From positions 1 through 64,000 of the forward strand of contig NZ_DATNGK010000169.1 of NCBI RefSeq assembly GCF_035605935.1: 64,000 nt of DNA. Reading direction: 5' to 3'. Positions within the stretch are counted from its first letter, which is position 1. Each line of letters begins with the position of its first letter. Source of the DNA: Actinocrinis sp035605935. GTDB lineage: Bacteria > Actinomycetota > Actinomycetes > Streptomycetales > Catenulisporaceae. Below, in pieces: positions 51,144 through 60,505 of the stretch. The translations under genes were made by a program, and so were the position numbers. The notes beneath the pieces were generated by a model, which was not told the origin of the DNA, did not search any database, and was given only the letters and a program-made list of their open reading frames with translations.

Positions 51144-53297
51144 GTGCCTCTTTTGCCTCAGCCCGCGACGAGCACCGGCGCGCCTGATCGGGCGCAGCGC
51201 GCCGAGATGCAAGCCGAGCAGCGCCATGTGGACCGGGTGCACGAGCGCCTTGAGGTGATGCGCGAGCATGCCCGCGCCTACGAGGCAGAGGGTCACCGGC
51301 GCGCGCTGTTCGGCAACGAGGGCGGCCTGGTCGAGCGGGACGCGATCGTGTATCAGGCCACGGTGTGGCTCAGGCGGCTCGACGCGCAGGAGGAGGGCCT
51401 GGTCTTCGGCCGGCTCGACTTCGACGACGGCGAAGCGCGGCACATCGGCCGTATCGGCGTGCGCGACGAGGACTATGAACCGCTGGTGGTCGACTGGCGC
51501 GCGCCGGCCGCCGCCGCGTTCTACCGCGCGACGCCGACTGACCGCATGGACGTGGTGCGCCGACGCACTATTCGCTGCGTTGGCGCTCAGGTCACCCGCC
51601 TCGACGACGACCTGCTTGACCCGGATCGCGCCGAGCAGCTGAGTCTGACGGTGGTCGGCGATGGCGCGCTCATGGCGGCGCTCACCCGCAAGCGCGGCGC
51701 GGCGATGCAGGACATCGTGGCGACCATTCAGAAGGAGCAGGACCTCGCCGTCCGCTCGCCCGCCGACGGTGCGACGATCATCACCGGCGGCCCCGGGACC
51801 GGTAAGACCGCGGTCGCGCTGCACCGGGCCGCGTACTTGTTGTTCAACGAGCGCAAGCGGTTCGAATCCGGCGGCGTGCTCATCGTCGGGCCCTCGGCAG
51901 TGTTCGTGTCCTACATCGAGCAGGTCCTCCCCTCCCTGGGCGAGCACACCGCGGCGCTGCGATCCCTCGGCCAGTTGGTCGACGGCGTGAAGGCGACCCG
52001 GCACGACCCAGCCGACCTCGCCGAACTCAAGGGCTCCGGCAGACTGCTGCCGGTCCTCGGCCGGGCGGCTCGCGCCACGCCGCCGGGCACCCCGCGCCAG
52101 TTCCGCGCCACCTACCACGGGCACGTCATCCGGCTCGACGGGCGCCGCCTCGACGATCTGCGCCGCGCGGTCCTTCAGCGCAACCCTCACCCCAACGCGG
52201 CCCGCGCGAACGCGGAGACAGCGCTGGTTGAGGCAGCCTGGGAACAACTGCCAAGCGAGCTGCGCGAACGCCGGCGGACCGAGCGCACGATCTTCGATCG
52301 CGACCTGCGCGACCGCACCGACTTCGAGCTGTTCGTCGAGGAGTGGTGGCCCTACCGCACACCTCGCGAGGTGCTGCGCTCCTGCGCAGATTCGCAAGCC
52401 CTCGCGCACTACGGACGTCGTCACCTGACGCCTGCTCAGATCGACGCGCTCGCGCGTTCGTGGTCCGCGACCATCGGACCCGACGCGGCCGCCGACCCCG
52501 ACTTCTCCATCGAGGATGTCCCGCTTCTCGACGAACTCACCCAGCTCCTCGGCACCCCGCCGCAGGAGACCGAGGAAGAGGACGTATACGGGGGCCTCTT
52601 CGCGGACAGCGGCGTCGCAGAGGTCTCCTCCTGGGCCGACCGCGCCACGGACACAGCGCGCCGCGAGCGGGTTCGCGAGAGCTACGCGCACGTCATCGTT
52701 GACGAGGCGCAGGACCTCTCCCCGATGCAGTGGCGAGTCCTCGGGCGTCTCGGCCGCCGCGCCACCTGGACGATCGTCGGCGATCCGGTGCAATCCGCGT
52801 GGCCCGACCCGCAGGAGTCGCAGCAGGCGATGCAGGCGGCGCTGGGCGACCGTCCCCGCCACGTCCACGAACTGCGCACCAATTACCGCAACTCGGCCGA
52901 GATCTTCGCCTATGCGAGCCAGTACGCGAAGAAGGCGGCGCCCGACGCGACGCTTCCCGACGCGGTGCGCTCCACCGGCTTCCCGCCCGAGCACCGTGAC
53001 GATCTGGAAGCAACCGTCACGGAAGCTCTCGCGACGGTGGAGGGCACGGTCGGCGTCATCACGAGCCTCACTGCGGCCCGGGCGACGGCGGCGGCGCTGG
53101 CTCGGCAGGTCGAGCAGGCAGCGGGCCGGCTAGTCGTCGTCAACGCCCTCGACGCCAAGGGCTTGGAGTACGACGCGGCGATCATCGTCAGCCCGACCGC
53201 GATCGAGCAGGAATCCCCCGCCGGCACCCGGACTCTCTACGTTGCCCTTACCCGAGCGACCCAGCGCCTTTACATCTGCGAGCCGCGCACGACCTGA
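51144..53297 (+). CDS. helD: HelD-like UvrD/Rep-type superfamily 1 helicase
   Basis: 717-residue ATPase of the HelD group, proteins that bind RNA polymerase and release it from DNA or rifamycins. The N-terminal coiled-coil (AEQRHVDRVHERLEVMREHA) that would enter the RNAP channel is followed by FGRLDFDDGEARHIGRIGVR, the Walker A GGPGTGKTAVALHRAAYLL (Lys221), a long helicase insert, Walker B HVIVDEAQDLSPMQWR, motif III TIVGDPVQSAWPDP, and C-terminal motifs VVNALDAKGLEYDAAIIV and LYVALTRATQRLYI. GTG 51144 is 2 nt from GGAGG; TTG 51153 is an alternative. A rifamycin-associated element was not found upstream, so a resistance role (HelR) is not supported. Confidence 0.9.
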   Translation: MPLLPQPATSTGAPDRAQRAEMQAEQRHVDRVHERLEVMREHARAYEAEGHRRALFGNEGGLVERDAIVYQATVWLRRLDAQEEGLVFGRLDFDDGEARHIGRIGVRDEDYEPLVVDWRAPAAAAFYRATPTDRMDVVRRRTIRCVGAQVTRLDDDLLDPDRAEQLSLTVVGDGALMAALTRKRGAAMQDIVATIQKEQDLAVRSPADGATIITGGPGTGKTAVALHRAAYLLFNERKRFESGGVLIVGPSAVFVSYIEQVLPSLGEHTAALRSLGQLVDGVKATRHDPADLAELKGSGRLLPVLGRAARATPPGTPRQFRATYHGHVIRLDGRRLDDLRRAVLQRNPHPNAARANAETALVEAAWEQLPSELRERRRTERTIFDRDLRDRTDFELFVEEWWPYRTPREVLRSCADSQALAHYGRRHLTPAQIDALARSWSATIGPDAAADPDFSIEDVPLLDELTQLLGTPPQETEEEDVYGGLFADSGVAEVSSWADRATDTARRERVRESYAHVIVDEAQDLSPMQWRVLGRLGRRATWTIVGDPVQSAWPDPQESQQAMQAALGDRPRHVHELRTNYRNSAEIFAYASQYAKKAAPDATLPDAVRSTGFPPEHRDDLEATVTEALATVEGTVGVITSLTAARATAAALARQVEQAAGRLVVVNALDAKGLEYDAAIIVSPTAIEQESPAGTRTLYVALTRATQRLYICEPRTT

Positions 53298-53384
53298 GCA
53301 TATATTTCTGCCTCCGGCCAGGGAACTGACTTCTGCGCCGACACGTTAGAGGGCTGACGGGATTACGGGCGGAGGGGCAGAGGG

Positions 53385-53963
53385 GTGCAGGGGCGGATGC
53401 GTTATTGGCAGCCGGGCGATGGTCCAAAACCTCAGCGTACGAACTACGCAGCGAAGGCCGAGGAGTTCCCCGGGCCAGTGGCTATCGCGTGCGCGCCGCC
53501 GGAGGGCACGATCGCCCTGCTCGGGTTTGAAGATTCGGACGACCATCCGTGGGCCATAGACGTGACCTACGCGACGACGGGTCATACGCAGCTGCGCGTG
53601 CGCACCGTGCGCGGCACTATCGACTGGCCACAGCGGATCCGTTCCGTGGAAACGCTCGCCAGCAACATGATCGAGCCAGTCGGGATGGCCGGTCCCGGCG
53701 CTGCGCGTGGACCGCGCATACCAACTGCTCCCGAGACGCCGACGAGCATCGTGATCGACGGCACGCCGGTACCCGCCACCCGCATGGATCTTCCGAACCG
53801 CTCGGGCATCCGCGTCGAGTGGCAGGGCCAGCACGTTTTCTGCCTCGGCGAGGCGTCGCTGCTCGACTCCTTGGAACTACGCACCGGGACGAGCGCGGAC
53901 TTCACCCGGTTCATGGCCGAGTTCGAGGAGTTCATTGCCCGGCGCCGACCCGGGGGACAGTGA
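53385..53963 (+). CDS. Hypothetical protein
   Basis: 192-residue soluble protein I do not recognise. GTG 53385 has GGAGG 11 nt upstream; ATG 53397 is an alternative. It begins MRYWQPGDGPKPQRTNYAAK and alternates beta segments (GTIALLGFEDSDDHPWAIDV, HTQLRVRTVRGTIDWPQRI) with a proline-rich middle, then SIVIDGTPVPATRMDLPNRS, GIRVEWQGQHVFCLGEASLL and a helical end. No signal peptide or membrane helix. It converges with the TetR gene, stop to stop 9 bp apart. Confidence 0.7.
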   Translation: MQGRMRYWQPGDGPKPQRTNYAAKAEEFPGPVAIACAPPEGTIALLGFEDSDDHPWAIDVTYATTGHTQLRVRTVRGTIDWPQRIRSVETLASNMIEPVGMAGPGAARGPRIPTAPETPTSIVIDGTPVPATRMDLPNRSGIRVEWQGQHVFCLGEASLLDSLELRTGTSADFTRFMAEFEEFIARRRPGGQ

Positions 53964-53972
53964 CCTGCGCCG

Positions 53973-54776
53973 CTAGCCTTCGCCGCCCTCCTGCGGTACG
54001 AGCACGAACTCTGACAGCAGCGCCTTGGCCTCGCGGACAAGCGGACGCAGGACCTTGAATCGGCTAAGCGCCACCAGCCGGGCGACGACGGCCGTCGCTC
54101 GCGCCACGAGGCGCGCGGTGCGCTCAGCATTGGGTGACCGGTCGTAGACCCAATAGAGCACGATGCCCATGTGGTAGAGCCACAGCAGTTCCGGCAGCAT
54201 CACCGCGAGTTCCTTGTCGAGCTTCGCACTCGCGTCCGAGCCCGCGAGCACGGTCTGGTAGAGCTCGATCATCGCGTCCCGGGCCGGCTCCGACTCAGCC
54301 GAGAACGGGCTGAGCGGGCTCTGCGGGTCGGCCGCGTTCTTGAACAGCTGGGCGGCGAACTCGTGGTAGGGGCCTGCGATATCCATCCAGACCTGGAGCG
54401 TCGTGACGAGGCGGTCGCCCAGCTCGGTGCGGCCGGACAAAGCCTGCGGAAGCTGAGTGCGGTGTTCCTCCGCGATCTGGTCGTAGAACCCCTGGACCAG
54501 GTGTTCCTTGGAGGCGAAGTAGTAGTACGCGTTCCCGACCGAGACTCCGGCCGCCTCGGCGATCGCGCGCATCGTGGTGCGGTCGTAGCCGCGCTCGCGG
54601 AAGAGGCGCAGCGCCGTGTCCAGAATCGACGCGCGGGTCTGCTCGCTCTTGGTGTGCGCGGCTGGCTTGGTTTCCGCTCCTGGCGGTGAGATGCGGGTGC
54701 GGACCGAGCCCCCCGCGGCTCGGTCCGCACCTCCCCCCACCCGCTCCCCCGCGCCTGCTTCCGGTTGCTCGCTCAT
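53973..54776 (-). CDS. TetR family transcriptional regulator
   Basis: 267-residue repressor. A 45-residue disordered N-terminus precedes the HTH: TRASILDTALRLFRERGYDR, TTMRAIAEAAGVSVGNAYYYFASKEHLV (in parts). The large C-terminal domain contains LGDRLVTTLQVWMDIAGPYH and ELLWLYHMGIVLYWVYDRSP. ATG 54776 chosen over an in-frame codon 30 bp upstream. It lies 43 bp downstream of a small membrane-protein gene on the same strand; two identical operator half-site pairs (55266-55317) precede that gene, so the pair is probably an autorepressed operon. Ligand unknown; an N-terminal start later in the tail is possible. Confidence 0.88.
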   Translation of the reverse strand: MSEQPEAGAGERVGGGADRAAGGSVRTRISPPGAETKPAAHTKSEQTRASILDTALRLFRERGYDRTTMRAIAEAAGVSVGNAYYYFASKEHLVQGFYDQIAEEHRTQLPQALSGRTELGDRLVTTLQVWMDIAGPYHEFAAQLFKNAADPQSPLSPFSAESEPARDAMIELYQTVLAGSDASAKLDKELAVMLPELLWLYHMGIVLYWVYDRSPNAERTARLVARATAVVARLVALSRFKVLRPLVREAKALLSEFVLVPQEGGEG

Positions 54777-54819
54777 GGGGAGAGTCTGCCGTGACTGCCT
54801 GATCACCTGCTCGGCCCGG

Positions 54820-55215
54820 TCACCTGCTCGGCGCGGAGGCTTCCGGCAGGCCGAGCTGGCTTGCCAGATCGGTCAGCGCACGGCGGCGGTAGCGGTTGAG
54901 CACGAGGATGTCCAGCAGATGCATCGCGCCGAGGATCAGCAGCACCGTGCCGACCTTCACGGACAGCGCCTCGAACAGTCCGCGGGTGTCGGCGACGGCC
55001 GGGCCGTAACGCAGCCACAGCGCGTCGAAGCCCAGGTTGACCAGGCAGAAGCCGACCACGAACAGGTGGTTGACCGCTTCGGCCAGCTTCTGGTCCCCGT
55101 GGAAGATCTCGGAGAGGAAGACCAGGCCGGCCCGGCTGAAGGTGCGGCCGACCCAGACGGTCAAGGCGATGGTGATGGCGAGATAGACGATGTAGGTCGC
55201 GACGGTGAGGTCCAT
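54820..55215 (-). CDS. Small integral membrane protein
   Basis: 131-residue protein with about three to four helices: ATYIVYLAITIALTVWVGRT, AEAVNHLFVVGFCLVNLGFD, EALSVKVGTVLLILGAMHLL and a short basic C-terminus (LNRYRRRALTDLASQLGLPE). The family is unrecognised, but such proteins accompany this kind of TetR regulator in streptomycetes. First gene of the pair with TetR. A role in envelope or lipid stress is only a guess. Confidence 0.78.
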   Translation of the reverse strand: MDLTVATYIVYLAITIALTVWVGRTFSRAGLVFLSEIFHGDQKLAEAVNHLFVVGFCLVNLGFDALWLRYGPAVADTRGLFEALSVKVGTVLLILGAMHLLDILVLNRYRRRALTDLASQLGLPEASAPSR

Positions 55216-55528
55216 GCGGATCCCCTCCAGTTCAAGCGTTCAGGCTCCGGCGTTCGCCGCTGTTTTGAACACGTTCAGTTTCCGCGTTGAGCGTAGCGCG
55301 GATTTCGAACACGTTCAAATCTGTTCCGGGTGTGCGTCGCTGTGATTCGCGCCACCCCGACTGTGTGGGGCGCCCATCTAGCCAAGCCGGATCCATGGCG
55401 GCATAGTTACTCGCAAGTAACACAGTTGGACACAACTTCAGACCGCCGTGTGCCGACGCAGCCCCGAGCCGGTCGGCACAACGCAGTTCACATAGCTCAC
55501 GCGACCATCCACCTGGAGGCCGACACCC
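55216..55528. other. Divergent promoter region of the TetR operon and ccr
   Basis: 313 bases. Left part: two TetR-type operators (55266-55277, 55306-55317). Right part: the leader of ccr, with GTGTGTCGCTGTGATTC and AGTTACTCGCAAGTAACACA-type AT-rich repeats around 55404-55425 (AGTTACTCGCAAGTAAC is itself a near-palindrome), a plausible second regulator site. Confidence 0.5.
55266..55317. promoter_or_regulatory. Two TetR-type operators, GAACACGTTCA, 40 bp apart
   Basis: TGAACACGTTCA (55266-55277) is a perfect 5-2-5 inverted repeat, and CGAACACGTTCA (55306-55317) repeats it four helical turns upstream. Both lie 50-102 bp before the membrane-protein start, in the region of its promoter. Repression by the downstream TetR is the natural inference. 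Confidence 0.65.
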
Positions 55529-56917
55529 ATGAGCAGGAACCAGACCGCAGGCGCATCCGCGGCCCCCTCCTCCCCGGAGTTGAAGGAGGTTCTGGACGCG
55601 ATCAACGCCGGAGACACGCCCGCCGAGGCCTTCGCCGCTCTCCCGCTGCCCGAGGCGTACCGGGCGGTGACCGTGCACGCGGACGAGACCGCGATGTTCG
55701 AGGGCCTGACCACCTGGGAGAAGGACCCGCGCACCTCGCTGCACCTCGAGGAGGTGCCACTGCCGGAGCTCGGCCCCGGCGAGGCCCTGGTGGCCGTGAT
55801 GGCCAGTGCGATCAACTACAACACCGTGTGGACCTCGATCTTCGAGCCGGTGCCGACCTTCGCCTTCCTGCGCAAGTACGGCAAGCTGTCCGCGCTGACA
55901 AAGCGGCACGACCTGCCGTACCACGTCATCGGCTCGGACCTGGCCGGCGTGGTGCTGCGCACCGGCCCCGGGGTGAACAAGTGGCGGCCCGGCGACGAGG
56001 TGGTCGCGCACTGCCTCTCCGTCGAACTCGAGGACGCCGCGGGGCACTCCGACACCATGCTCGACCCGGAGCAGCGAATCTGGGGCTTCGAGACCAACTT
56101 CGGCGGGCTCGCCGAAGTGGCGTTGGTGAAAACCAACCAGCTGATGCCGAAGCCGGACCACCTCACCTGGGAGGAGGCGGCCAGTCCCGGACTGGTGAAC
56201 TCCACGGCGTACCGGCAGCTGGTGTCGCGCAACGGCGCCGGGATGAAGCAGGGCGACGTGGTGTTGATCTGGGGCGCTTCGGGCGGCCTCGGTTCCTACG
56301 CGACGCAGTTCGCCTTGAACGGCGGGGCGATCCCGGTGTGCGTGGTCTCCTCGCCGCAGAAGGCTGAGATCTGCCGCTCGATGGGCGCCGAGCTCATCAT
56401 CGACAGGTCCGCGGAGGGCTTCCGGTTCTGGAGCGACGAGACGACGCAGAACCCGAAGGAGTGGCAGCGCTTCGGCGCGCGTATCCGGGAACTGACCGGG
56501 GGCGAGGACCCTGACATCGTCTTCGAGCACCCTGGCCGGGAGACCTTCGGTGCCTCGGTCTACGTGGCCAGGCGCGGCGGCACGATCGTCACCTGTGCGT
56601 CGACCAGTGGCTTCATGCACGAGTACGACAACCGTTACCTCTGGATGAACCTCAAGCGAATCATCGGTTCCCACTTCGCCAACTACCGGGAGGCTTGGGA
56701 GGCGAACCGGCTGATCCAGAAGGGCCGTATCCACCCGACTCTTTCCCGCAGCTATCCGCTGGCCGACGCCGGACAGGCGGCCTTCGACGTCCATCGGAAT
56801 CTGCATCAGGGCAAAGTGGGCGTACTGTGTCTAGCACCAGAGGAAGGACTAGGGGTGCGTGACAGCGCACTGCGGGAGCGACACCGTAGTGCGATCGAAC
56901 GCTTTCGTAACGTCTAA
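55529..56917 (+). CDS. ccr: Crotonyl-CoA carboxylase/reductase
   Basis: 462-residue MDR-family enzyme that reductively carboxylates crotonyl-CoA to ethylmalonyl-CoA with NADPH. ATG 55529 follows a GGAGG about 11 nt upstream. The four CO2-binding residues known from the Kitasatospora enzyme are all present at constant offset: Asn98 (INYNTVW), Phe187 and Glu188 (WGFETNFGG), His382 (GSHFANYREAW). NADPH loop IWGASGGLGSYATQF and SSPQKAEICRSMGAE follow. Product feeds the ethylmalonyl-CoA pathway and polyketide extender supply. It is followed by scy after 36 bp, possibly cotranscribed, an unusual pairing. Confidence 0.96.
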   Translation: MSRNQTAGASAAPSSPELKEVLDAINAGDTPAEAFAALPLPEAYRAVTVHADETAMFEGLTTWEKDPRTSLHLEEVPLPELGPGEALVAVMASAINYNTVWTSIFEPVPTFAFLRKYGKLSALTKRHDLPYHVIGSDLAGVVLRTGPGVNKWRPGDEVVAHCLSVELEDAAGHSDTMLDPEQRIWGFETNFGGLAEVALVKTNQLMPKPDHLTWEEAASPGLVNSTAYRQLVSRNGAGMKQGDVVLIWGASGGLGSYATQFALNGGAIPVCVVSSPQKAEICRSMGAELIIDRSAEGFRFWSDETTQNPKEWQRFGARIRELTGGEDPDIVFEHPGRETFGASVYVARRGGTIVTCASTSGFMHEYDNRYLWMNLKRIIGSHFANYREAWEANRLIQKGRIHPTLSRSYPLADAGQAAFDVHRNLHQGKVGVLCLAPEEGLGVRDSALRERHRSAIERFRNV

Positions 56918-56953
56918 GGTGCCCCGGCCCGGAATCTGACAGGATTGTCTGTC

Positions 56954-59900
56954 ATGGGATATGGGCGCGTGGACGAGCGGACCGGGTACGGTTCCCGCCC
57001 TCCCCATGACGCCTCTGGTGACGTACGGTTCCAGGAGTACTACGCGGCGCAGTCGGACGACTCCGGCTACGCCGATCCGGACCCGCATCGGGTCTGGGAG
57101 CCGGGCCGGGACGAGACGACACCGCACTCACCGGGCAGGCGCGGCAAGACGGCCGACCGCGGCACAGGTCGGCCCCGCGACGACTGGGAGCAGGCGGGTC
57201 CCGAGCAGAGCATGCGCAGCTATGACCGGTACGAGGTCGAAGCCCACCTCGACGAACTCGAGGCGCACCTTGATCGGGTGCGCACCGAGCGCGATGAGGC
57301 GATCGCGCACGGCGAGGACCTCGGGTACCAGGTCGAGGTGCTGCGTTCGAAGCTGCACGAACTACGCCGCAACGGCACCACGCCCAACTACGGCAACATC
57401 TCCGGCCAGGTCGACCAGATGCTGCGCAGCGCGCAGGCACAGGCCGATCAGGTGCGGGCGCAGGCGCAGCAGGAGGCGCAGCGCTTCCAGGCCGACTTCG
57501 AGCAGCGGCGCCGGTCCCTGGAAGCCGAGCTGGCTGACCGCAGGCAGCGCGGCGAGGCCGAGGTCAACGAGACCGTGGCCTGGGCCGAGCGGGTGCGCAA
57601 CGAGACCGAGCAGATGCGCCGTCAGGCCACCGAGCAGGCCCGCGCGCAGATCGAGTCGGAACTGCGCCAGTTGCGCGAGCAGGCCGCGAACGAGGTGCGC
57701 CAGGCGCAGGAGTACGCGCAGCAGATGCGCGCCTCGCTTCAGGCCGAGGCGCAGCAGACCGCGACGGCGGCGCGCACGCACGCGGACCAGATCGTGGCGA
57801 AGGCCGAGGCCGAGGCGCAGCGGCTGCTGCAGGAGGCGCAGGGGACCGCCGAGGCGGCCACGGCTCGCGCGGCCAAGCACGAGCGCGACGCCTCGGAGCA
57901 GGCCAGCTCCGCCTCGACCAGCGCCCAGAAGCTGATGACGATGGCGCAGACCGAGGCCCAGCGGGTCAGGTCCGAGGCCACCACGCTGGCCGAGCAGCTC
58001 AAGACTGATTCCGAGGCCGAGGCGGGCCGGGTCACCGCCGAGGCCGCGGCGAAGGCGGCGCAGACCGTCGCCGAGGCTACCGCGGCCGCGAATGCCCAGC
58101 GTGAGGCCGCGGCGCAGCGGGTGGCCGAGGCGGAGCAGCAGGCCGCGCAGACGCTGGAGAAGGCCGCGGCAACCGCGGAGAAGCTGATCTCGGACGCCAC
58201 CGAGCAGACCAGGCAGCACGACGAAAGCGTGCGGGCCGAGGTCGCGGCGTTGCGTGAAGAAGCCGATTCACTGCACAGCGAGGCCAAGCGGCTGCACGAG
58301 GAAGCCGCCGGCGCGCACGGTGTCGCCACCGAGGCGGCCCGGAAGATCACCGACGCCGCGGAAGCGGCGGCCCGTGAACACCGCGCCGCGGTCGAGGCAG
58401 AGGCGGCGAAGCTACGTCAGGACGCCGCCAACGACGCCGAGCGGCTCCGTGGCGAGGCGACGAGCATCCGGGACGAGGCGGCGGCGGCCGCGGAGCGTCT
58501 GCTCGCCGAGACCACATCGCAGGCGGACGAGTTGCGCGCGGCGGCGCAGGCGCATTCGGATCGGGTGCGGGACGAGGCTGACCAGGTCAAGGCCCAGGCG
58601 GATCAGGCCGCGGAGAAAACCCGCCTGCACAGCCTGGCCGAGGCCGAGAAGACCGTCGGCCAGGCGCGTACCCAGGCCGAGGAGACCGTCGCGCAGGCCC
58701 GAGCTGAGGCCGAGGCGGAACTTGGCCGGGCACGGACCGACGCGGAGGAGATGCGGGCGCGCACTCGCATCGAGACCGAGGAGCTGAAGGGCCGGGCGCT
58801 CGCGGACGCGAGGGAAATCGCGCAGCGGGCGGCGGCGGATGCGGAGCAGGTCGAGGCTCAGGCCACCGCGGCCGCCGAGGAAATCTCGGCGCGCGCCGCG
58901 AACGAGGCCGACAAGGTGCGCGCACAAGCCGCCACCGACGCCGAGAAGCTGCGCCTGGACACCGAGGCCGGCGTCGAGGCGATGCGCAACGCGGCGCGGG
59001 CCGAGATCGGTCAGCTCAGGCAGAAGAGCGAGGCGCGGATCGCCGAACTCGAGGCCGCGGCGAAGCGGGAAGCCGACGCGGCGCGGGAGTCGGCACGGGC
59101 CGAGGCCGAGCGGATCGTCGGCGAGGCAAAGGCCGCGGGCGCGAAGTCCGTGGCCGAGGCGAACGCGCACGCCGAGTCGGTGCGCAAGACGGTCGAGGGT
59201 CTGATCGAGAAGGCCGAGCAGGACGCGGCGGCCACTCGAGCCGAGTCCGAGTCCGCGGCGCTCTCGCTGCGTCAGCAGGCTGAGAAGGCGCTGGTGGACG
59301 CGCGGGCGGACGCCGAGCGGCTGCTGGCCGAAGCCCAGCAGGACGGCGCGCGGCAGCGCTCCGACGCCGAGGCCGACGCGAGCCGGATGCGCGCCGACGC
59401 CGCGGAGCTCGCCGCGAAGGCGAAGGCAGCCGCGCAGAAACTCACCGATGACACGGCCGCGCAGACCGCGCAGGCGATCCGGGCCGCAAAGGACGACGTG
59501 GCCGCGATCCGCTCCAGCGCCGACGGCGTGCTCGACGGAGCGAAGGCGGAAGCCAGCGCGCTGCTGGCCGAGGCGCGCACGAAGGCCGACGCGATGCTCA
59601 CCGCCGGCCGCAGCGAGTCCGAGCGGGTGCGCACCGAGGCCGCCGAGGTCGCGCAACGGCTGCGGGATGAGGCGTCGGCGATCGCCGAGCAGGCACGCAA
59701 GGACGCGGCGGAGCGGCTGGCGAAGGCGGCTCGGGAAGCGGACGCGCTGGTGGCGGCCGCCCGCGAGGAAGCCGGAAAGCTGGCGCACAGCTCGAAGGAC
59801 CAAGCCGAGCAGCTGGTCGCGAAGGCCCGCGCGGAGGCCGATTCGATCACCGGCAGAGCGCGCGCCGAGGTGGACCGCATCCGTACCGCGGCCCAGGGCG

Positions 59901-60505
59901 TGACCGAGAAGGCACAGTCCGACGCACGCGCGGCCACCTCGGCGGCGCAGGCGGAAGCCGCCCGAATCCGGTCCGACGCGACGTCCCAGGCCGAACGCGT
60001 CCGCGCGGCAGCCGCCGCCGAGGCCGACCAGACGACGAGCGCGGCGCGCAAGCAGGCTTCTGAGACGCTGCAGAGCGCGGCGAAGCGTGCCGACGAACTG
60101 GTCACCGAGGCGCGAAACCAGCTGCAGAAGGCCACCACCGAGGCCACGAAGATCACCGCTGACGCCCAGTCAGGCGCGGACGCGCTGCGCACGAAGGTCG
60201 CCGAGCAGGTCGCCACGGCGCAACGCGAGGCGCAGCGGGTGCGCAGCGAGGCGGCGCGCGAGGCCGAGACGATGAAGTCGTCGGCGGAGAAGGCCGCGGA
60301 AACGATCGTGGCCAGGTCCAGGGACAAGGCCGAGACGCTCAAGGGCGAGGCGCGGCGCGAGGTCGAGGCGCTGCAGATCCGCCGCGAGGAGATCAAGGCG
60401 GAGATGAGCCGGGTGCAGGGCGTCCTCGACGCGCTGGCCGGGCCGATCGTCAAGCCGCAAACGCCGCCGGCCAAACCGAAGTCGACCGAAGACGCGGCCC
60501 GGTGA
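56954..60505 (+). CDS. scy: Scy-like polarisome coiled-coil scaffold protein
   Basis: 1183-residue protein, almost entirely coiled coil. After an N-terminal 95-residue hydrophilic tail the conserved motif DRVRTERDEAIAHGEDLGYQ VEVLRSKLHELRR (split for length) resembles the N-terminus of Streptomyces Scy, which organises DivIVA/FilP at hyphal tips. The rest is regular Ala/Glu/Gln/Arg heptad and longer-period sequence (EADRVRTEA, AEAQRLLQEA). ATG 56954 follows AGGA by 9 nt. Immediate neighbour filP matches the Streptomyces order. It would assemble cytoskeletal structures at growth sites in mycelium. Antisense frames hundreds of codons long over this gene are composition artefacts. Confidence 0.9.
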   Translation: MGYGRVDERTGYGSRPPHDASGDVRFQEYYAAQSDDSGYADPDPHRVWEPGRDETTPHSPGRRGKTADRGTGRPRDDWEQAGPEQSMRSYDRYEVEAHLDELEAHLDRVRTERDEAIAHGEDLGYQVEVLRSKLHELRRNGTTPNYGNISGQVDQMLRSAQAQADQVRAQAQQEAQRFQADFEQRRRSLEAELADRRQRGEAEVNETVAWAERVRNETEQMRRQATEQARAQIESELRQLREQAANEVRQAQEYAQQMRASLQAEAQQTATAARTHADQIVAKAEAEAQRLLQEAQGTAEAATARAAKHERDASEQASSASTSAQKLMTMAQTEAQRVRSEATTLAEQLKTDSEAEAGRVTAEAAAKAAQTVAEATAAANAQREAAAQRVAEAEQQAAQTLEKAAATAEKLISDATEQTRQHDESVRAEVAALREEADSLHSEAKRLHEEAAGAHGVATEAARKITDAAEAAAREHRAAVEAEAAKLRQDAANDAERLRGEATSIRDEAAAAAERLLAETTSQADELRAAAQAHSDRVRDEADQVKAQADQAAEKTRLHSLAEAEKTVGQARTQAEETVAQARAEAEAELGRARTDAEEMRARTRIETEELKGRALADAREIAQRAAADAEQVEAQATAAAEEISARAANEADKVRAQAATDAEKLRLDTEAGVEAMRNAARAEIGQLRQKSEARIAELEAAAKREADAARESARAEAERIVGEAKAAGAKSVAEANAHAESVRKTVEGLIEKAEQDAAATRAESESAALSLRQQAEKALVDARADAERLLAEAQQDGARQRSDAEADASRMRADAAELAAKAKAAAQKLTDDTAAQTAQAIRAAKDDVAAIRSSADGVLDGAKAEASALLAEARTKADAMLTAGRSESERVRTEAAEVAQRLRDEASAIAEQARKDAAERLAKAAREADALVAAAREEAGKLAHSSKDQAEQLVAKARAEADSITGRARAEVDRIRTAAQGVTEKAQSDARAATSAAQAEAARIRSDATSQAERVRAAAAAEADQTTSAARKQASETLQSAAKRADELVTEARNQLQKATTEATKITADAQSGADALRTKVAEQVATAQREAQRVRSEAAREAETMKSSAEKAAETIVARSRDKAETLKGEARREVEALQIRREEIKAEMSRVQGVLDALAGPIVKPQTPPAKPKSTEDAAR

